From Spongiibacteraceae bacterium (GTDB lineage: Bacteria > Pseudomonadota > Gammaproteobacteria > Pseudomonadales > PIVM01): a DNA stretch of 15,619 nt. Shown here one piece after another: positions 7,131 through 15,180 of this stretch. Under the pieces are notes generated by a model, which made no database searches, was not told where the DNA came from, and saw only the letters and a program-made list of their open reading frames with translations. The DNA is taken from positions 1-15,619 of the forward strand of contig JAUXDF010000029.1 in the NCBI GenBank assembly GCA_030618505.1. The letters run 5' to 3'. The position numbers were made by a program, and so were the translations under genes. Every line of letters begins with the position of its first letter. The stretch's first letter is position 1.

Positions 7131-9121
7131 GAAGCGCTCAGAAGCTCCTGAACTTTACTGACAACATTTTCTACGGTGAAACCAAACATCTTCATCAGCT
7201 CACCCGCTGGTGCCGAAGCGCCAAAGCTGTTCATACCGACAATACGCCCCTGCAGGCCGACATATTTGTACCAGTAATCCTGATGGGCGGCCTCTACAGC
7301 AACACGATTAGTTACCGCTGCCGGCAACACCGCTTCTTTATAGGTAGCATCTTGAGCGTCAAACTGGTCGGTACAAGGCATGGAAACAACACGCACATTA
7401 CTGCCAATTTGTTCGGCTGCCTGCATCGCCAATTCAACTTCGGAGCCGGTGGCGATAATAATCGCATCCGGCGTACCCTCGCTATCTCGTAAAATATAAG
7501 CGCCACGGGCAACATCAGCCAGCTGCTGCGCATCGCGCTGCTGATGCTGTAAACCCTGGCGGGAAAGAACCAGTGCAGTCGGGCCATCACGGCGCTCAAT
7601 CGCGGTTTTCCAGGCTACAGCGGTTTCAACGGTATCACAGGGACGCCAGGTAGAAAGGTTCGGAGTGGTGCGCATATTGGTCAGCTGCTCGACCGGCTGA
7701 TGGGTCGGGCCATCTTCACCGAGGCCAATAGAATCGTGGGTTAGCACATAGATGCTTTGCGTGCCCATCAAGGCCGCCATACGCATGGCGTTACGGCAAT
7801 ATTCCATAAACACCATAAAGGTAGCGCCGTAGGCAATAAAACCACCGTGCAGGGCAATACCGTTCATCATCGCTGCCATGCCAAATTCGCGCACACCGTA
7901 ATAGAGGTAGTTACCACTGGCATCCTCAGCGCTAACTCCCTTGCAGCCTGACCAGAGTGTCAGGTTGGAAGCGGCCAAATCAGCAGAACCACCGAGAAAT
8001 TCCGGCAATTGGGGACCAAAAGCATTCAGGCAATTTTGACTGGCTTTACGTGTAGCGGGTGATTCGTCCTTGTCCTGACATTCTTGAATATAAGCCTGCG
8101 CCTGCTCGGCAAAATCAGCAGGCAGATCACCTTTGATACGACGAGAAAATTCCGCTGCCAGTTCAGGGTGAGCTTGCTGATAAGCATCAAATTGCTGCTG
8201 CCACTGGGCTTCATTTTCCTGCCCCTTGGCTTTGGCATCCCAGCAAGCGTAAATATCTTCGGGAATGTCAAAGGCAGGGTGCTTCCAGCCAAGGGTTTCC
8301 CGGACCAGCGTAATCTCGTCTTCACCCAAAGGCGCGCCATGACAATCTTCTTTGCCCTGTTTGTTGGGCGAGCCTTTACCGATAATCGTTTTGCAGCAGA
8401 TCAGCGTTGGCTTGCCCGATTCTGCCTGTGCCGTTTCTATCGCCGCCTTGATAGCCGCAGAATCATGGCCATCAACAGCAGGAATCACCTGCCAGCCATA
8501 GGCCTCAAAACGCTTGGGGGTATCATCGGTAAACCAGCCCTCTACTTCACCATCAATGGAGATGCCGTTATCATCATAAAAGGCAATCAATTTACCCAAA
8601 CCCAGAGTACCCGCCAGGGAGCCCGCCTCGTGGGAAATACCTTCCATCAAACAACCATCACCAAGAAAGACATAGGTATTGTGATCAACCAGCTGATGGC
8701 CTTCACGGTTAAATTGTGCAGCCAGCACCTTCTCGGCAATTGCCATGCCGACAGCATTGGTAATACCCTGACCCAGCGGCCCGGTGGTTGTTTCTACGCC
8801 GGGCACCTCACCGTATTCCGGATGGCCTGCGGTTTTGGAGTGTAGTTGACGGAAGTTTTTAATATCTTCAATACTGAGCTCGTAGCCGCTGAGATGTAAC
8901 AGTGAATAGATCAGCATCGAGCCATGGCCGTTGGACAGCACAAAACGGTCGCGATTGGGCCAGTCCGGATTGCCGGGGTTATGCTTTAGAAAATCATTCC
9001 ACAGTACTTCGGCAATATCTGCCATCCCCATCGGGGCTCCAGGGTGGCCACTTTTGGCCTTCTGAACAGCATCCATACTCAAGGCACGTATAGCATTGGC
9101 GAGCTCATTTCGGGACGGCAT
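7127..9121 (-). CDS. tkt: Transketolase
   Basis: A 664-residue thiamine-diphosphate enzyme moving two-carbon units between ketoses and aldoses in the pentose phosphate pathway. The N-terminal (PP) domain has SGHPGAPMG (24-32, His26), NGHGSM (64-69, His66), GPLGQG (114-119) and the TPP/metal motif from GDG at 154-156 to Asn185. The middle (Pyr) domain has the signature GEDGPTHQPVEQL with the preceding THDSIGLG. The C-terminal domain ends FGFTVENVVSKVQELLSAS. Length equals E. coli TktA (about 663). It heads the tkt-epd-pgk-fba operon and supplies or uses erythrose-4-phosphate, the substrate of Epd. The start ATG has an AGGA ribosome site ten bases upstream, and its TGA stop overlaps the epd start. 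Confidence 0.97.
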   Translation of the reverse strand: MPSRNELANAIRALSMDAVQKAKSGHPGAPMGMADIAEVLWNDFLKHNPGNPDWPNRDRFVLSNGHGSMLIYSLLHLSGYELSIEDIKNFRQLHSKTAGHPEYGEVPGVETTTGPLGQGITNAVGMAIAEKVLAAQFNREGHQLVDHNTYVFLGDGCLMEGISHEAGSLAGTLGLGKLIAFYDDNGISIDGEVEGWFTDDTPKRFEAYGWQVIPAVDGHDSAAIKAAIETAQAESGKPTLICCKTIIGKGSPNKQGKEDCHGAPLGEDEITLVRETLGWKHPAFDIPEDIYACWDAKAKGQENEAQWQQQFDAYQQAHPELAAEFSRRIKGDLPADFAEQAQAYIQECQDKDESPATRKASQNCLNAFGPQLPEFLGGSADLAASNLTLWSGCKGVSAEDASGNYLYYGVREFGMAAMMNGIALHGGFIAYGATFMVFMEYCRNAMRMAALMGTQSIYVLTHDSIGLGEDGPTHQPVEQLTNMRTTPNLSTWRPCDTVETAVAWKTAIERRDGPTALVLSRQGLQHQQRDAQQLADVARGAYILRDSEGTPDAIIIATGSEVELAMQAAEQIGSNVRVVSMPCTDQFDAQDATYKEAVLPAAVTNRVAVEAAHQDYWYKYVGLQGRIVGMNSFGASAPAGELMKMFGFTVENVVSKVQELLSAS

Positions 9122-9161
9122 GAAGATCTTCCTCAGGGTTTGTTATTAAAAAAGGGGCGCT

Positions 9162-9190
9162 ATTGTCTCCCAGTGGCGACTATTGGGCAA
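9162..9190 (-). promoter_or_regulatory. Candidate sigma-70 promoter for the tkt operon
   Basis: On the minus strand TTGCCC (9185-9190) and GACAAT (9162-9167) are separated by 17 bp, each matching 4 of 6 consensus bases. This would give a leader of about 30 bases before the tkt ATG. The match is moderate and other promoters are possible. Confidence 0.35.
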
Positions 9191-9272
9191 ACAATAGTAG
9201 GGCTTTGATCAAATTAACCCCGCCTTATGCCCCTCGCTTCCTTCATTGAGTTGCACCCTATGCGTGAAAGCA

Positions 9273-9348
9273 CGTCATCCCCGAAGTGTTTTATCGGGGA
9301 TCCAGACTGTTAAAGCTGGATTCCGGCCAAAAGACTGCCGGAATGACG
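9273..9348. repeat. Complete CGTCAT...ATGACG palindromic repeat (REP/MITE-like)
   Basis: A 76-bp element with terminal CGTCAT / ATGACG. Inside are hairpin one (TCCCCGA / TCGGGGA), a central TCCAG / CTGGA pair, and hairpin two (TTCCGGC / GCCGGAA). The whole can fold as a cloverleaf. The left half recurs in inverted orientation at 7-39. It resembles the short CGTCATTCC-type intergenic repeats seen in many Proteobacteria, for example Neisseria dRS3-like elements. It has no coding capacity, so any movement would need a transposase supplied in trans. Confidence 0.85.
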
Positions 9349-9415
9349 AGATTTTTGGTGCACGCTGAATAAGTTACACCGAACTCAATATAACAAGACT
9401 CTACCGTCTTATTCA

Positions 9416-9447
9416 AACTCTATATCAAAATGTTTTGATATAGAGTT
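9416..9447. promoter_or_regulatory. Perfect palindromic operator in front of the ArsR/methyltransferase regulator
   Basis: Left arm AACTCTATATCAAAA (9416-9430), centre TG, right arm TTTTGATATAGAGTT (9433-9447): 15 bp per arm with no mismatch. It covers the predicted -35 box of the regulator promoter. ArsR-type repressors bind such dyads as homodimers, so autoregulation of this gene and the downstream metK-ahcY genes is likely. No second copy was seen in front of metK, ahcY or metF. Confidence 0.8.
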
Positions 9448-9463
9448 AATCTGCTGCTAGACT
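9435..9463 (+). promoter_or_regulatory. Predicted sigma-70 promoter of the SAM-cycle cluster
   Basis: TTGATA (9435-9440) and TAGACT (9458-9463) are exactly 17 bp apart, matching 5/6 and 4/6 of the consensus. Transcription would begin near 9470, which supports the ATG at 9514 as the regulator start rather than the ATG at 9472. The -35 lies inside the right arm of the palindrome, so a bound repressor would block polymerase. Confidence 0.6.
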
Positions 9464-9513
9464 GCCCGACCATGTTAATAGCACAAAAACCATACACCGA
9501 GGATAGTGCGACT

Positions 9514-10473
9514 ATGACCACTACCTCCTTTGAGCCCCTGGAGAGCCTGCTGAAAGCGGCGGCGGATCGTTTACGCCTGGAGATTTTGCGAGTGCTTAAT
9601 CAGGAGTCCTATGGTGTGTTGGAGTTATGTACTATTTTTGCTAGCAAACAATCCGGCATGAGCCATCACCTGAAGCTACTCGCCAATGCCGGCCTGCTTA
9701 CAACACGCCGAGAGGGCAATTCGATATTTTATCGCCGCGCTCATCAGGCGCAGCAGTCTCAACTAAACCCTATCCAGCTCTCACTCTTTGATACCGTCGA
9801 TAAGCTAGACCTACCCAAGACCGTATTAAAGGGTATAAAGCAGGTGCAACAGCAGCGGGCTGAATCCTCTCGACAATTTTTTTCTGAAAATACCCATAAA
9901 TTCCGCGCCCAGCAGGATCTGATTGCCAGCCCGGCGCAATACTTTGATGGTGTAAAAACCCTGCTTAACAGTGTGCCGCTACCAGGCAAAAAGCTCGCAC
10001 TGGAGATTGGCCCGGGGGAAGGTGCATTTTTATCTGAACTGGCACAACAGTTTGAGCAAGTGATAGGCATCGACAACTCCGCCGAGATGTTAAAAAAAGC
10101 ACAGTACACCATCGATCAGCAAGAATTAACTAATGTAATACTACAGCAGGATACCGCTGGAGACGGAAGTGAGCGCTCACTACAAGCAGACTGTATTGTG
10201 GTTAATATGGTGCTTCATCACACGCCTTCTCCCGCCGATATTTTTCAGGACCTGGCCCGCTGCCTGAAACCCAAAGGGGCGCTACTGGTTTGTGATCTCT
10301 GCCATCACAGCCAGAGCTGGGCACGGGAAAATTGTGGCGATATCTGGCTCGGCTTTGAACCTGAAGACCTTGCCCAGTGGGCAGCCAATGCGGGCCTGCA
10401 AGCCGGGCAGGATATGTACCTGGCCTTGCGCAACGGCTTTCGTATTCAAATTCGACATTTTTATAAGCAGTAA
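9514..10473 (+). CDS. ArsR-family regulator fused to a SAM-dependent methyltransferase domain (SahR-like)
   Basis: From the ATG at 9514 the protein has 319 residues. That start has a GAGGA ribosome site ten bases upstream and follows the predicted transcription start; the ATG at 9472 would add 14 residues but has no ribosome site. Residues about 8-80 are a winged helix of ArsR type: LLKAAADRLRLEILRVL, recognition helix SGMSHHLKLLANAGL, and wing TTRREGNSIFYRR. The ELCVC metal site of arsenic sensors is absent. Residues about 145-319 form a class I methyltransferase domain with motif I EIGPGEGAF (164-172), acidic strand IGIDNS, and VVNMVLHHTPSP. The fusion just upstream of metK-ahcY-metF matches the arrangement described for the SAH-responsive regulator SahR of Proteobacteria. 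I infer that it senses SAH or SAM and represses this cluster; whether the second domain still methylates anything is unknown. Confidence 0.85.
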   Translation: MTTTSFEPLESLLKAAADRLRLEILRVLNQESYGVLELCTIFASKQSGMSHHLKLLANAGLLTTRREGNSIFYRRAHQAQQSQLNPIQLSLFDTVDKLDLPKTVLKGIKQVQQQRAESSRQFFSENTHKFRAQQDLIASPAQYFDGVKTLLNSVPLPGKKLALEIGPGEGAFLSELAQQFEQVIGIDNSAEMLKKAQYTIDQQELTNVILQQDTAGDGSERSLQADCIVVNMVLHHTPSPADIFQDLARCLKPKGALLVCDLCHHSQSWARENCGDIWLGFEPEDLAQWAANAGLQAGQDMYLALRNGFRIQIRHFYKQ

Positions 10474-10554
10474 TAAAGACAAACCGGGAAATTTAAAGAC
10501 AAGCTAAAAAACAACCCAAATAGAAACTAAACAAAAACCAAAGGATAAATACCA

Positions 10555-11709
10555 ATGAGCGATTATTCCGTTTTCACCTCAGAGTCAGTCTCTGAAGGCC
10601 ATCCCGATAAAATGGCCGATCAAATCTCCGATGCCATCCTCGATTCTATTATCAAGGATGACCCCAATGCCCGTGTTGCCGTGGAAACCATGGTTAAAAC
10701 CGGTATGGTAGTGATAGCCGGTGAAGTCACCACCAACACCTACGTTGACCTAGAGGACGTAGTACGTCAGGTCATCCTGGACATTGGCTATAACAGCAGT
10801 GATGTTGGTTTTGATGGTGCCAGCTGTGCGGTACTAAACGCTATCGGCAAACAATCACCTGATATCGCCCAAGGTGTCGATGAAGGTAACGAGAAGGAGC
10901 AGGGCGCTGGCGATCAGGGTTTGATGTTCGGTTATGCCACCAACGAAACTGAAGTATTGATGCCCGCACCGCTGTTTTACTCCCACCGTTTGGTCGAGCG
11001 CCAGGCACAGCTACGTAAAAATGGCGTACTACCCTGGTTGCGCCCCGATGCCAAAAGCCAAGTCACACTTCGCTATGAAAATGGCAAGCCAGTGGCGGTT
11101 GACGCGGTGGTCTTATCTACCCAGCACAACCCTGAAGTCAGTCAGGAAAACATCCGCGAAGCCGTTATGGAAGAGATCATCAAGCACACTCTGCCAGCTG
11201 AGTGGTTACATGCTGATACCCAATACCATATTAACCCCACTGGCCTATTTATAATTGGTGGGCCGGTTGGCGATTGTGGCCTTACCGGTCGTAAAATTAT
11301 CGTTGATACCTACGGTGGTATGGCACGTCACGGTGGTGGTGCATTCTCAGGAAAAGACCCCTCAAAGGTTGACCGTTCTGCGGCCTATGCTACGCGTTAT
11401 GTAGCAAAAAATATCGTTGCTGCCGGTCTTGCCGATCGTTGTGAAATTCAGGTGTCTTACGCCATTGGCGTAGCTGAACCAACCTCTATTTCTATTAACA
11501 CTTTTGGCACTGGAAAAATCAGTGATGACCATATTTCACAATTGGTACGCGAGCACTTTGACCTTCGCCCTAAAGGTGTTGTTGATATGCTTGATCTTAA
11601 GCGCCCAATCTATCTACCAACTGCCGCTTATGGTCACTTTGGCCGTACAGAAGAAAGCTTCACCTGGGAAAAAACCGATAAAGCTGATGCCTTAAAAGCA
11701 GCACTTTAA
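10555..11709 (+). CDS. metK: S-adenosylmethionine synthetase
   Basis: A 384-residue enzyme, the same length as E. coli MetK, making SAM from methionine and ATP. It shows GHPDK (15-19), the ATP-binding GAGDQG (117-122), and the glycine-rich GGGAFSGKDPSKVDRSAAY (260-278); the catalytic His16, Asp18 and lysines are present. An AAGGA ribosome site precedes the ATG. The 81 bp between the regulator and metK is A-rich and contains no recognisable SAM riboswitch, and no terminator is visible, so metK is probably co-transcribed with the regulator. The next gene, ahcY, starts 56 bp downstream. Confidence 0.98.
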   Translation: MSDYSVFTSESVSEGHPDKMADQISDAILDSIIKDDPNARVAVETMVKTGMVVIAGEVTTNTYVDLEDVVRQVILDIGYNSSDVGFDGASCAVLNAIGKQSPDIAQGVDEGNEKEQGAGDQGLMFGYATNETEVLMPAPLFYSHRLVERQAQLRKNGVLPWLRPDAKSQVTLRYENGKPVAVDAVVLSTQHNPEVSQENIREAVMEEIIKHTLPAEWLHADTQYHINPTGLFIIGGPVGDCGLTGRKIIVDTYGGMARHGGGAFSGKDPSKVDRSAAYATRYVAKNIVAAGLADRCEIQVSYAIGVAEPTSISINTFGTGKISDDHISQLVREHFDLRPKGVVDMLDLKRPIYLPTAAYGHFGRTEESFTWEKTDKADALKAAL

Positions 11710-11765
11710 ATAACACAGCGATAGTTAAAGAAGTATTAATAGTTAATTAATCAGGAATAAAGAAC

Positions 11766-13139
11766 ATGTCAGAATTTACCGATTACAAAGTTGCCGATAT
11801 GAGCCTGGCTGCATGGGGCCGCATGGAAACTGAAATTGCCGAAGGCGAAATGCCCGCACTGATGGCCCTGCGTCGCAAATACAAAGCTGAGCAACCACTG
11901 GCTGGCGCCAAGATCATGGGTTGCATCCACATGACGATTCAAACCGCGGTGTTGATTGAAACCTTGATAGAGCTTGGCGCTGAAGTGCGCTGGTCTTCCT
12001 GTAATATTTTCTCCACCCAGGATCACGCTGCTGCCGCTGTTGCCGCTGCCGGCATTCCAGTTTTTGCCTGGAAGGGTGAGACCGAAGAAGAATTTCTTTG
12101 GTGTATCGAGCAAACCATCGTTCAGGATGGTAAGGACTGGGGCGCTAACATTATTCTGGATGATGGTGGCGATCTGACTGAAATGCTGCACGACAAATTC
12201 CCGGAAATTCTTGCCAAGTGCCACGGCATTTCTGAAGAGACCACTACCGGTGTGCATCGTCTGCTAGAGATGATGGAAGACGGTGAGCTTAAAGTACCTG
12301 CCATCAATGTTAACGATTCTGTTACCAAATCCAAAAATGATAACAAGTACGGCTGCCGTCATTCTCTAAATGATGCCATCAAGCGCGGTACCGACCACCT
12401 GCTGGCCGGTAAAAAAGCTCTCGTTGTTGGTTATGGTGATGTGGGTAAAGGTTCTGCCGCTTCCTTGCGTCAGGAAGGCATGATCGTTAAGGTCAGCGAA
12501 ATTGATCCAATCTGTGCAATGCAAGCTTGTATGGACGGATTCGAAATTGCCTCTCCCTACAATGACGGTGTTAACACCGGCAGCATCGATTGTATTAATA
12601 CCACCCTGATGGGCAGCACCGATCTGATTGTTACCACCACCGGTAACACCAATGTCTGCGATGCCAACATGCTCCGCACACTGAAAAAAGGTGCTGTGGT
12701 TTGTAACATTGGTCACTTCGACAATGAAATCGATACCGCCTATATGCGCGAAAACTGGCAGTGGGATGAAGTTAAACCACAGGTGCATAAAATCTACCGC
12801 GACAAAGCAAGCAACGATCATTTGATTCTGCTATCCGAAGGCCGCCTGGTTAATTTGGGTAATGCTACCGGTCACCCTTCGCGTATTATGGACGGCTCCT
12901 TCGCCAACCAGGTGCTGGCACAAATTTATTTGTGGGAGCGCAAGTTTGCTGACAAGAGTGAAGCCGAGCGCGCAGAAGGCATCTACGTTAAGGTACTGCC
13001 GAAGAAGCTCGACGAAGAAGTTGCCGCCGATATGGTTGCAGGTTTTGACGGTGTGATAACCAAACTCACCCAAACTCAGGCTGACTACATCAAAGTACCG
13101 CTGGAAGGACCGTATAAAGCTGAGTCTTATAAGTACTAA
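11766..13139 (+). CDS. ahcY: S-adenosylhomocysteine hydrolase
   Basis: A 457-residue NAD-dependent enzyme that splits S-adenosylhomocysteine into homocysteine and adenosine, clearing the product inhibitor of methyltransferases. Motifs: GCIHMTIQTA (52-61), WSSCNIFSTQDHAAAA (76-91), DDGGDLT (132-138), NVNDSVTKSKNDNKYG (181-196) with the substrate-binding Lys/Asn, the NAD loop VGYGDVGKGSA (221-231), and the C-terminal PYKAESYKY tail that completes the neighbouring subunit's NAD site. The segment around 145-180 is the insertion found in many bacterial forms. It follows metK closely with no SAH riboswitch between them. The SD is GGAATAAAG-like. The last codons and the bases just after the stop contain a 12-base direct repeat (13123-13134 and 13139-13150). 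Confidence 0.98.
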   Translation: MSEFTDYKVADMSLAAWGRMETEIAEGEMPALMALRRKYKAEQPLAGAKIMGCIHMTIQTAVLIETLIELGAEVRWSSCNIFSTQDHAAAAVAAAGIPVFAWKGETEEEFLWCIEQTIVQDGKDWGANIILDDGGDLTEMLHDKFPEILAKCHGISEETTTGVHRLLEMMEDGELKVPAINVNDSVTKSKNDNKYGCRHSLNDAIKRGTDHLLAGKKALVVGYGDVGKGSAASLRQEGMIVKVSEIDPICAMQACMDGFEIASPYNDGVNTGSIDCINTTLMGSTDLIVTTTGNTNVCDANMLRTLKKGAVVCNIGHFDNEIDTAYMRENWQWDEVKPQVHKIYRDKASNDHLILLSEGRLVNLGNATGHPSRIMDGSFANQVLAQIYLWERKFADKSEAERAEGIYVKVLPKKLDEEVAADMVAGFDGVITKLTQTQADYIKVPLEGPYKAESYKY

Positions 13140-13177
13140 GTCTTATAAGTTCGAAGTTTTAGGTTTACATCCAAGCA

Positions 13178-13212
13178 TTGCAGGTTTTACTGACCGTCGG
13201 TAAAACCTGCAA
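13178..13212. promoter_or_regulatory. Long hairpin between ahcY and metF
   Basis: TTGCAGGTTTTAC (13178-13190) pairs perfectly with GTAAAACCTGCAA (13200-13212). Three more pairs (U-G, G-C, A-U) extend it to 16 pairs closing the loop CCG. The bases that follow (CATTCATTC) are not a T tract, so an intrinsic terminator is possible but imperfect. It may attenuate or protect the mRNA, or separate metF from ahcY expression. Confidence 0.75.
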
Positions 13213-13238
13213 CATTCATTCTACGATGGTTTTTCTTT

Positions 13239-14072
13239 ATGACAACGATAACAAGCGATCCACGCTTTAGCTTTGAATTCTATCCACCGAAGACAGCAGT
13301 CGGTCTGGAAAAACTGAAAGAAACCCGAAGAAAACTCAATGCACTAAAGCCCGCATTTTTTTCCGTGACCTATGGTGCCGGTGGCTCTACCCGTGATAAC
13401 ACCAAAGATATCGTTAAAACCATGCGCAACGAAGGTATTGATGTTGCACCCCACCTGTCCTTTGGCGGCGATAGCAATGAGTCCATGCTGGAACTGATCA
13501 ATGAATATAAAGACGCCGGGGTTAATCGAATTGTTGCCCTGCGTGGCGATATACCGTCCGGAAGCGGGCTGGGACAAATTGTTTATGCCAACGAACTGGT
13601 TGAATTTATTCGCCAGCATACCGGCGAACACTTTGAGCTCGAAGTAGCTGCCTACCCGGAAATTCATCCAGAATCAAAAGATTATCAATCCGACATTGAG
13701 TTTTTAAAACTCAAACTCGATGCTGGCGCCAATAGCGCTATTACCCAATATTTTTATAATGCCGATGCCTATTTTTATTTTCTTGAAGCCTGCCAAAAAG
13801 CCGGCATCGATAAGCCAATCTACGCAGGCATTATGCCCATCACCAATTTCACCAACCTGAGACGTTTTTCCCAGAACTGTGGCGCCGAAATTCCACGTTG
13901 GCTGACACAAAAGATGGATGCCTACGGTGATGACCAACAAAGCATCAATGCCTTTGGTGAGGAATTTATTACCAAACTTTCTCAGCAACTGTTAGAGGGT
14001 GGCGCACCGGGTATACATTTTTACACCATGAATCAATACAACCCCACCGCCGCTATTTTCTCAAACTTATAA
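13239..14072 (+). CDS. metF: Methylenetetrahydrofolate reductase
   Basis: A 277-residue FAD-dependent TIM-barrel enzyme reducing 5,10-methylene-THF to 5-methyl-THF, the methyl donor for remethylating the homocysteine made by AhcY. Glu13 in FSFEFYPPKT corresponds to the catalytic Glu28 of E. coli MetF, Asp104 in ALRGDIPSG to Asp120, and Gln170 in ITQYFYN to Gln183. VAAYPEIHPES and the C-terminal GAPGIHFYTMNQ are also typical. It is about 20 residues shorter than the E. coli enzyme, mainly at the N-terminus, with no missing active-site motif. No clear Shine-Dalgarno precedes the ATG. A long hairpin lies between ahcY and this gene. Confidence 0.97.
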   Translation: MTTITSDPRFSFEFYPPKTAVGLEKLKETRRKLNALKPAFFSVTYGAGGSTRDNTKDIVKTMRNEGIDVAPHLSFGGDSNESMLELINEYKDAGVNRIVALRGDIPSGSGLGQIVYANELVEFIRQHTGEHFELEVAAYPEIHPESKDYQSDIEFLKLKLDAGANSAITQYFYNADAYFYFLEACQKAGIDKPIYAGIMPITNFTNLRRFSQNCGAEIPRWLTQKMDAYGDDQQSINAFGEEFITKLSQQLLEGGAPGIHFYTMNQYNPTAAIFSNL

Positions 14073-14087
14073 ATACAGTTTTTAGCG

Positions 14088-14816
14088 ATGCGTATCAGTC
14101 GACATTATATTAAAGGCATTCCTCTTAACGAGGAGTCCTTTAGCCTCGACCGTGATACCAGCCACTACCTGGTTAATGTGCTACGCGCCAAAGCCAAACA
14201 ACAGCTGAAAATTTTTGACGGCTGCGGCAATGAATATTTGGCAGAAATCTCCTCGCTCGATAAAAAACAAACTCACCTTCAGTTATTAAAAAAATTACCG
14301 GCCAATGGTGAATCAAAACTATCACTCTCCCTGGGTGTTGGCCTGTCAAAGGGTGAGCGTATGGACTGGGTTATTCAAAAAAGCACTGAGCTTGGCATTC
14401 AAAAAATCACGCCACTGATTACGCAGAGAACCGAGCTAAAAATAAAACCCGAGCGCCTGGAAAAGAAAATGTTGCACTGGCAGAAAATAATCATCAGCGC
14501 CTGCGAGCAATGCCAGCGTAGCACACTACCGATACTGGAGGCACCGCAACCAATCTACCAATGGATAGAAAACCAAAACGCCGAACTTAAATACGTGCTG
14601 CATCATCGCAGTGAAGAAAAACTGCAGGCAGGAAAAGCTGTTCGCAGTGTCGCTCTATTGATTGGCCCTGAGGGTGGACTCAGTGAAGAGGAAATTCAAT
14701 ATTCCGAAAAAATGCAGTTTAAACCGCTAAGCCTTGGCCCCAGAATTCTACGCACTGAAACCGCTCCGCTAGCAGCGCTGGCGATTCTACAATATCTTTG
14801 GGGCGATATGGCTTGA
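14088..14816 (+). CDS. rsmE: 16S rRNA (uracil-1498-N3)-methyltransferase
   Basis: A 242-residue SPOUT-class methyltransferase that methylates N3 of U1498 in 16S rRNA in the 30S subunit. The N-terminal PUA-like part begins MRISRHYIKG and includes SHYLVNVLRAK (25-35). The C-terminal SPOUT knot has the SAM-binding IGPEGGLSEEE (192-202) and LGPRILRTETAPLAAL (216-231), with EQCQRS at 140-145. It starts 15 bp after metF, on the same strand. It consumes SAM, which fits a location by the SAM cycle but is not evidence of a shared function; rsmE lies near these genes in Pseudomonas too. It stops with TGA, showing that TGA is used as a stop in this genome. Confidence 0.96.
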   Translation: MRISRHYIKGIPLNEESFSLDRDTSHYLVNVLRAKAKQQLKIFDGCGNEYLAEISSLDKKQTHLQLLKKLPANGESKLSLSLGVGLSKGERMDWVIQKSTELGIQKITPLITQRTELKIKPERLEKKMLHWQKIIISACEQCQRSTLPILEAPQPIYQWIENQNAELKYVLHHRSEEKLQAGKAVRSVALLIGPEGGLSEEEIQYSEKMQFKPLSLGPRILRTETAPLAALAILQYLWGDMA

Positions 14817-14850
14817 TGGCTTGAGCCTAATAATTAATAACAAAACCCAC

Positions 14851-15165
14851 TTATCGTGTTGCAATTGCCTTGTCAGTACCACTGCGGCTTTTATAAGTAA
14901 TCACAAGCTCGTTATACAGGTAAACAACTTCATTCATTTCATCAGCCATCTTGTTATGCTTCTTAGCACTGCGTGTACATGCCATATACTTATTTGAAGC
15001 GGCTATATACAGTTTTATCTGTTTACTTGCTTCTCGCACTTCGGTACGCACAGCTGATTCTGGAGCAGGTATAAAGGGAATTGAGGGGCGCGCACAGGCT
15101 AAGACTGAAGCAGACAACAAGGTTGTAGTTATTATTAGAGCACAGCGCTCACTAAGCGGTCTCAT
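14851..15165 (-). CDS. Small exported protein, possible lipoprotein, unknown function
   Basis: The chosen ATG (15165) has a perfect AAGGAG six bases upstream. That ribosome site lies inside the first codons of a longer reading of the frame from 15180, so the shorter 104-residue protein is preferred. An N-terminal positive region and hydrophobic stretch (LIITTTLLSASVLAC) end at Cys24, a weak lipobox (VLAC, with Leu at -2), so either lipidation or plain secretion is possible. The mature part is mostly helical and charged, with a second cysteine in YMACTRSAKKHNKM and a final region NEVVYLYNELVITYKSR. I do not recognise a family. It is convergent with rsmE, 34 bp apart, with no evident terminator between them. 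Confidence 0.65.
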   Translation of the reverse strand: MRPLSERCALIITTTLLSASVLACARPSIPFIPAPESAVRTEVREASKQIKLYIAASNKYMACTRSAKKHNKMADEMNEVVYLYNELVITYKSRSGTDKAIATR

Positions 15166-15180
15166 GACATACTCCTTCAA

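Larger units (their letters stand above)
9122..9471. other. Divergent intergenic region between tkt and the SAM-cycle cluster
   Basis: No gene is visible in these 350 bases. They hold, left to right, the tkt ribosome site and possible promoter, an unassigned stretch (about 9191-9272), the 76-bp palindromic repeat (9273-9348), an unassigned AT-rich stretch (9349-9415), and the operator plus promoter of the regulator gene. Confidence 0.8.

Noticed and set aside
8084..8845. A 253-codon plus-strand frame opposite tkt
   Set aside because: Antisense to well-conserved transketolase sequence, without a ribosome site or family resemblance.
9472..9513. Regulator start at the ATG at 9472
   Set aside because: It lies within about two bases of the predicted transcription start and has no ribosome site, whereas 9514 has GAGGA upstream and is followed directly by the winged-helix region.
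11710..11765. SAH riboswitch before ahcY, or SAM riboswitch before metK (10474-10554)
   Set aside because: The metK-ahcY gap is only 56 AT-rich bases and the leader of metK is A-rich; neither shows the GC-rich paired core such riboswitches need.
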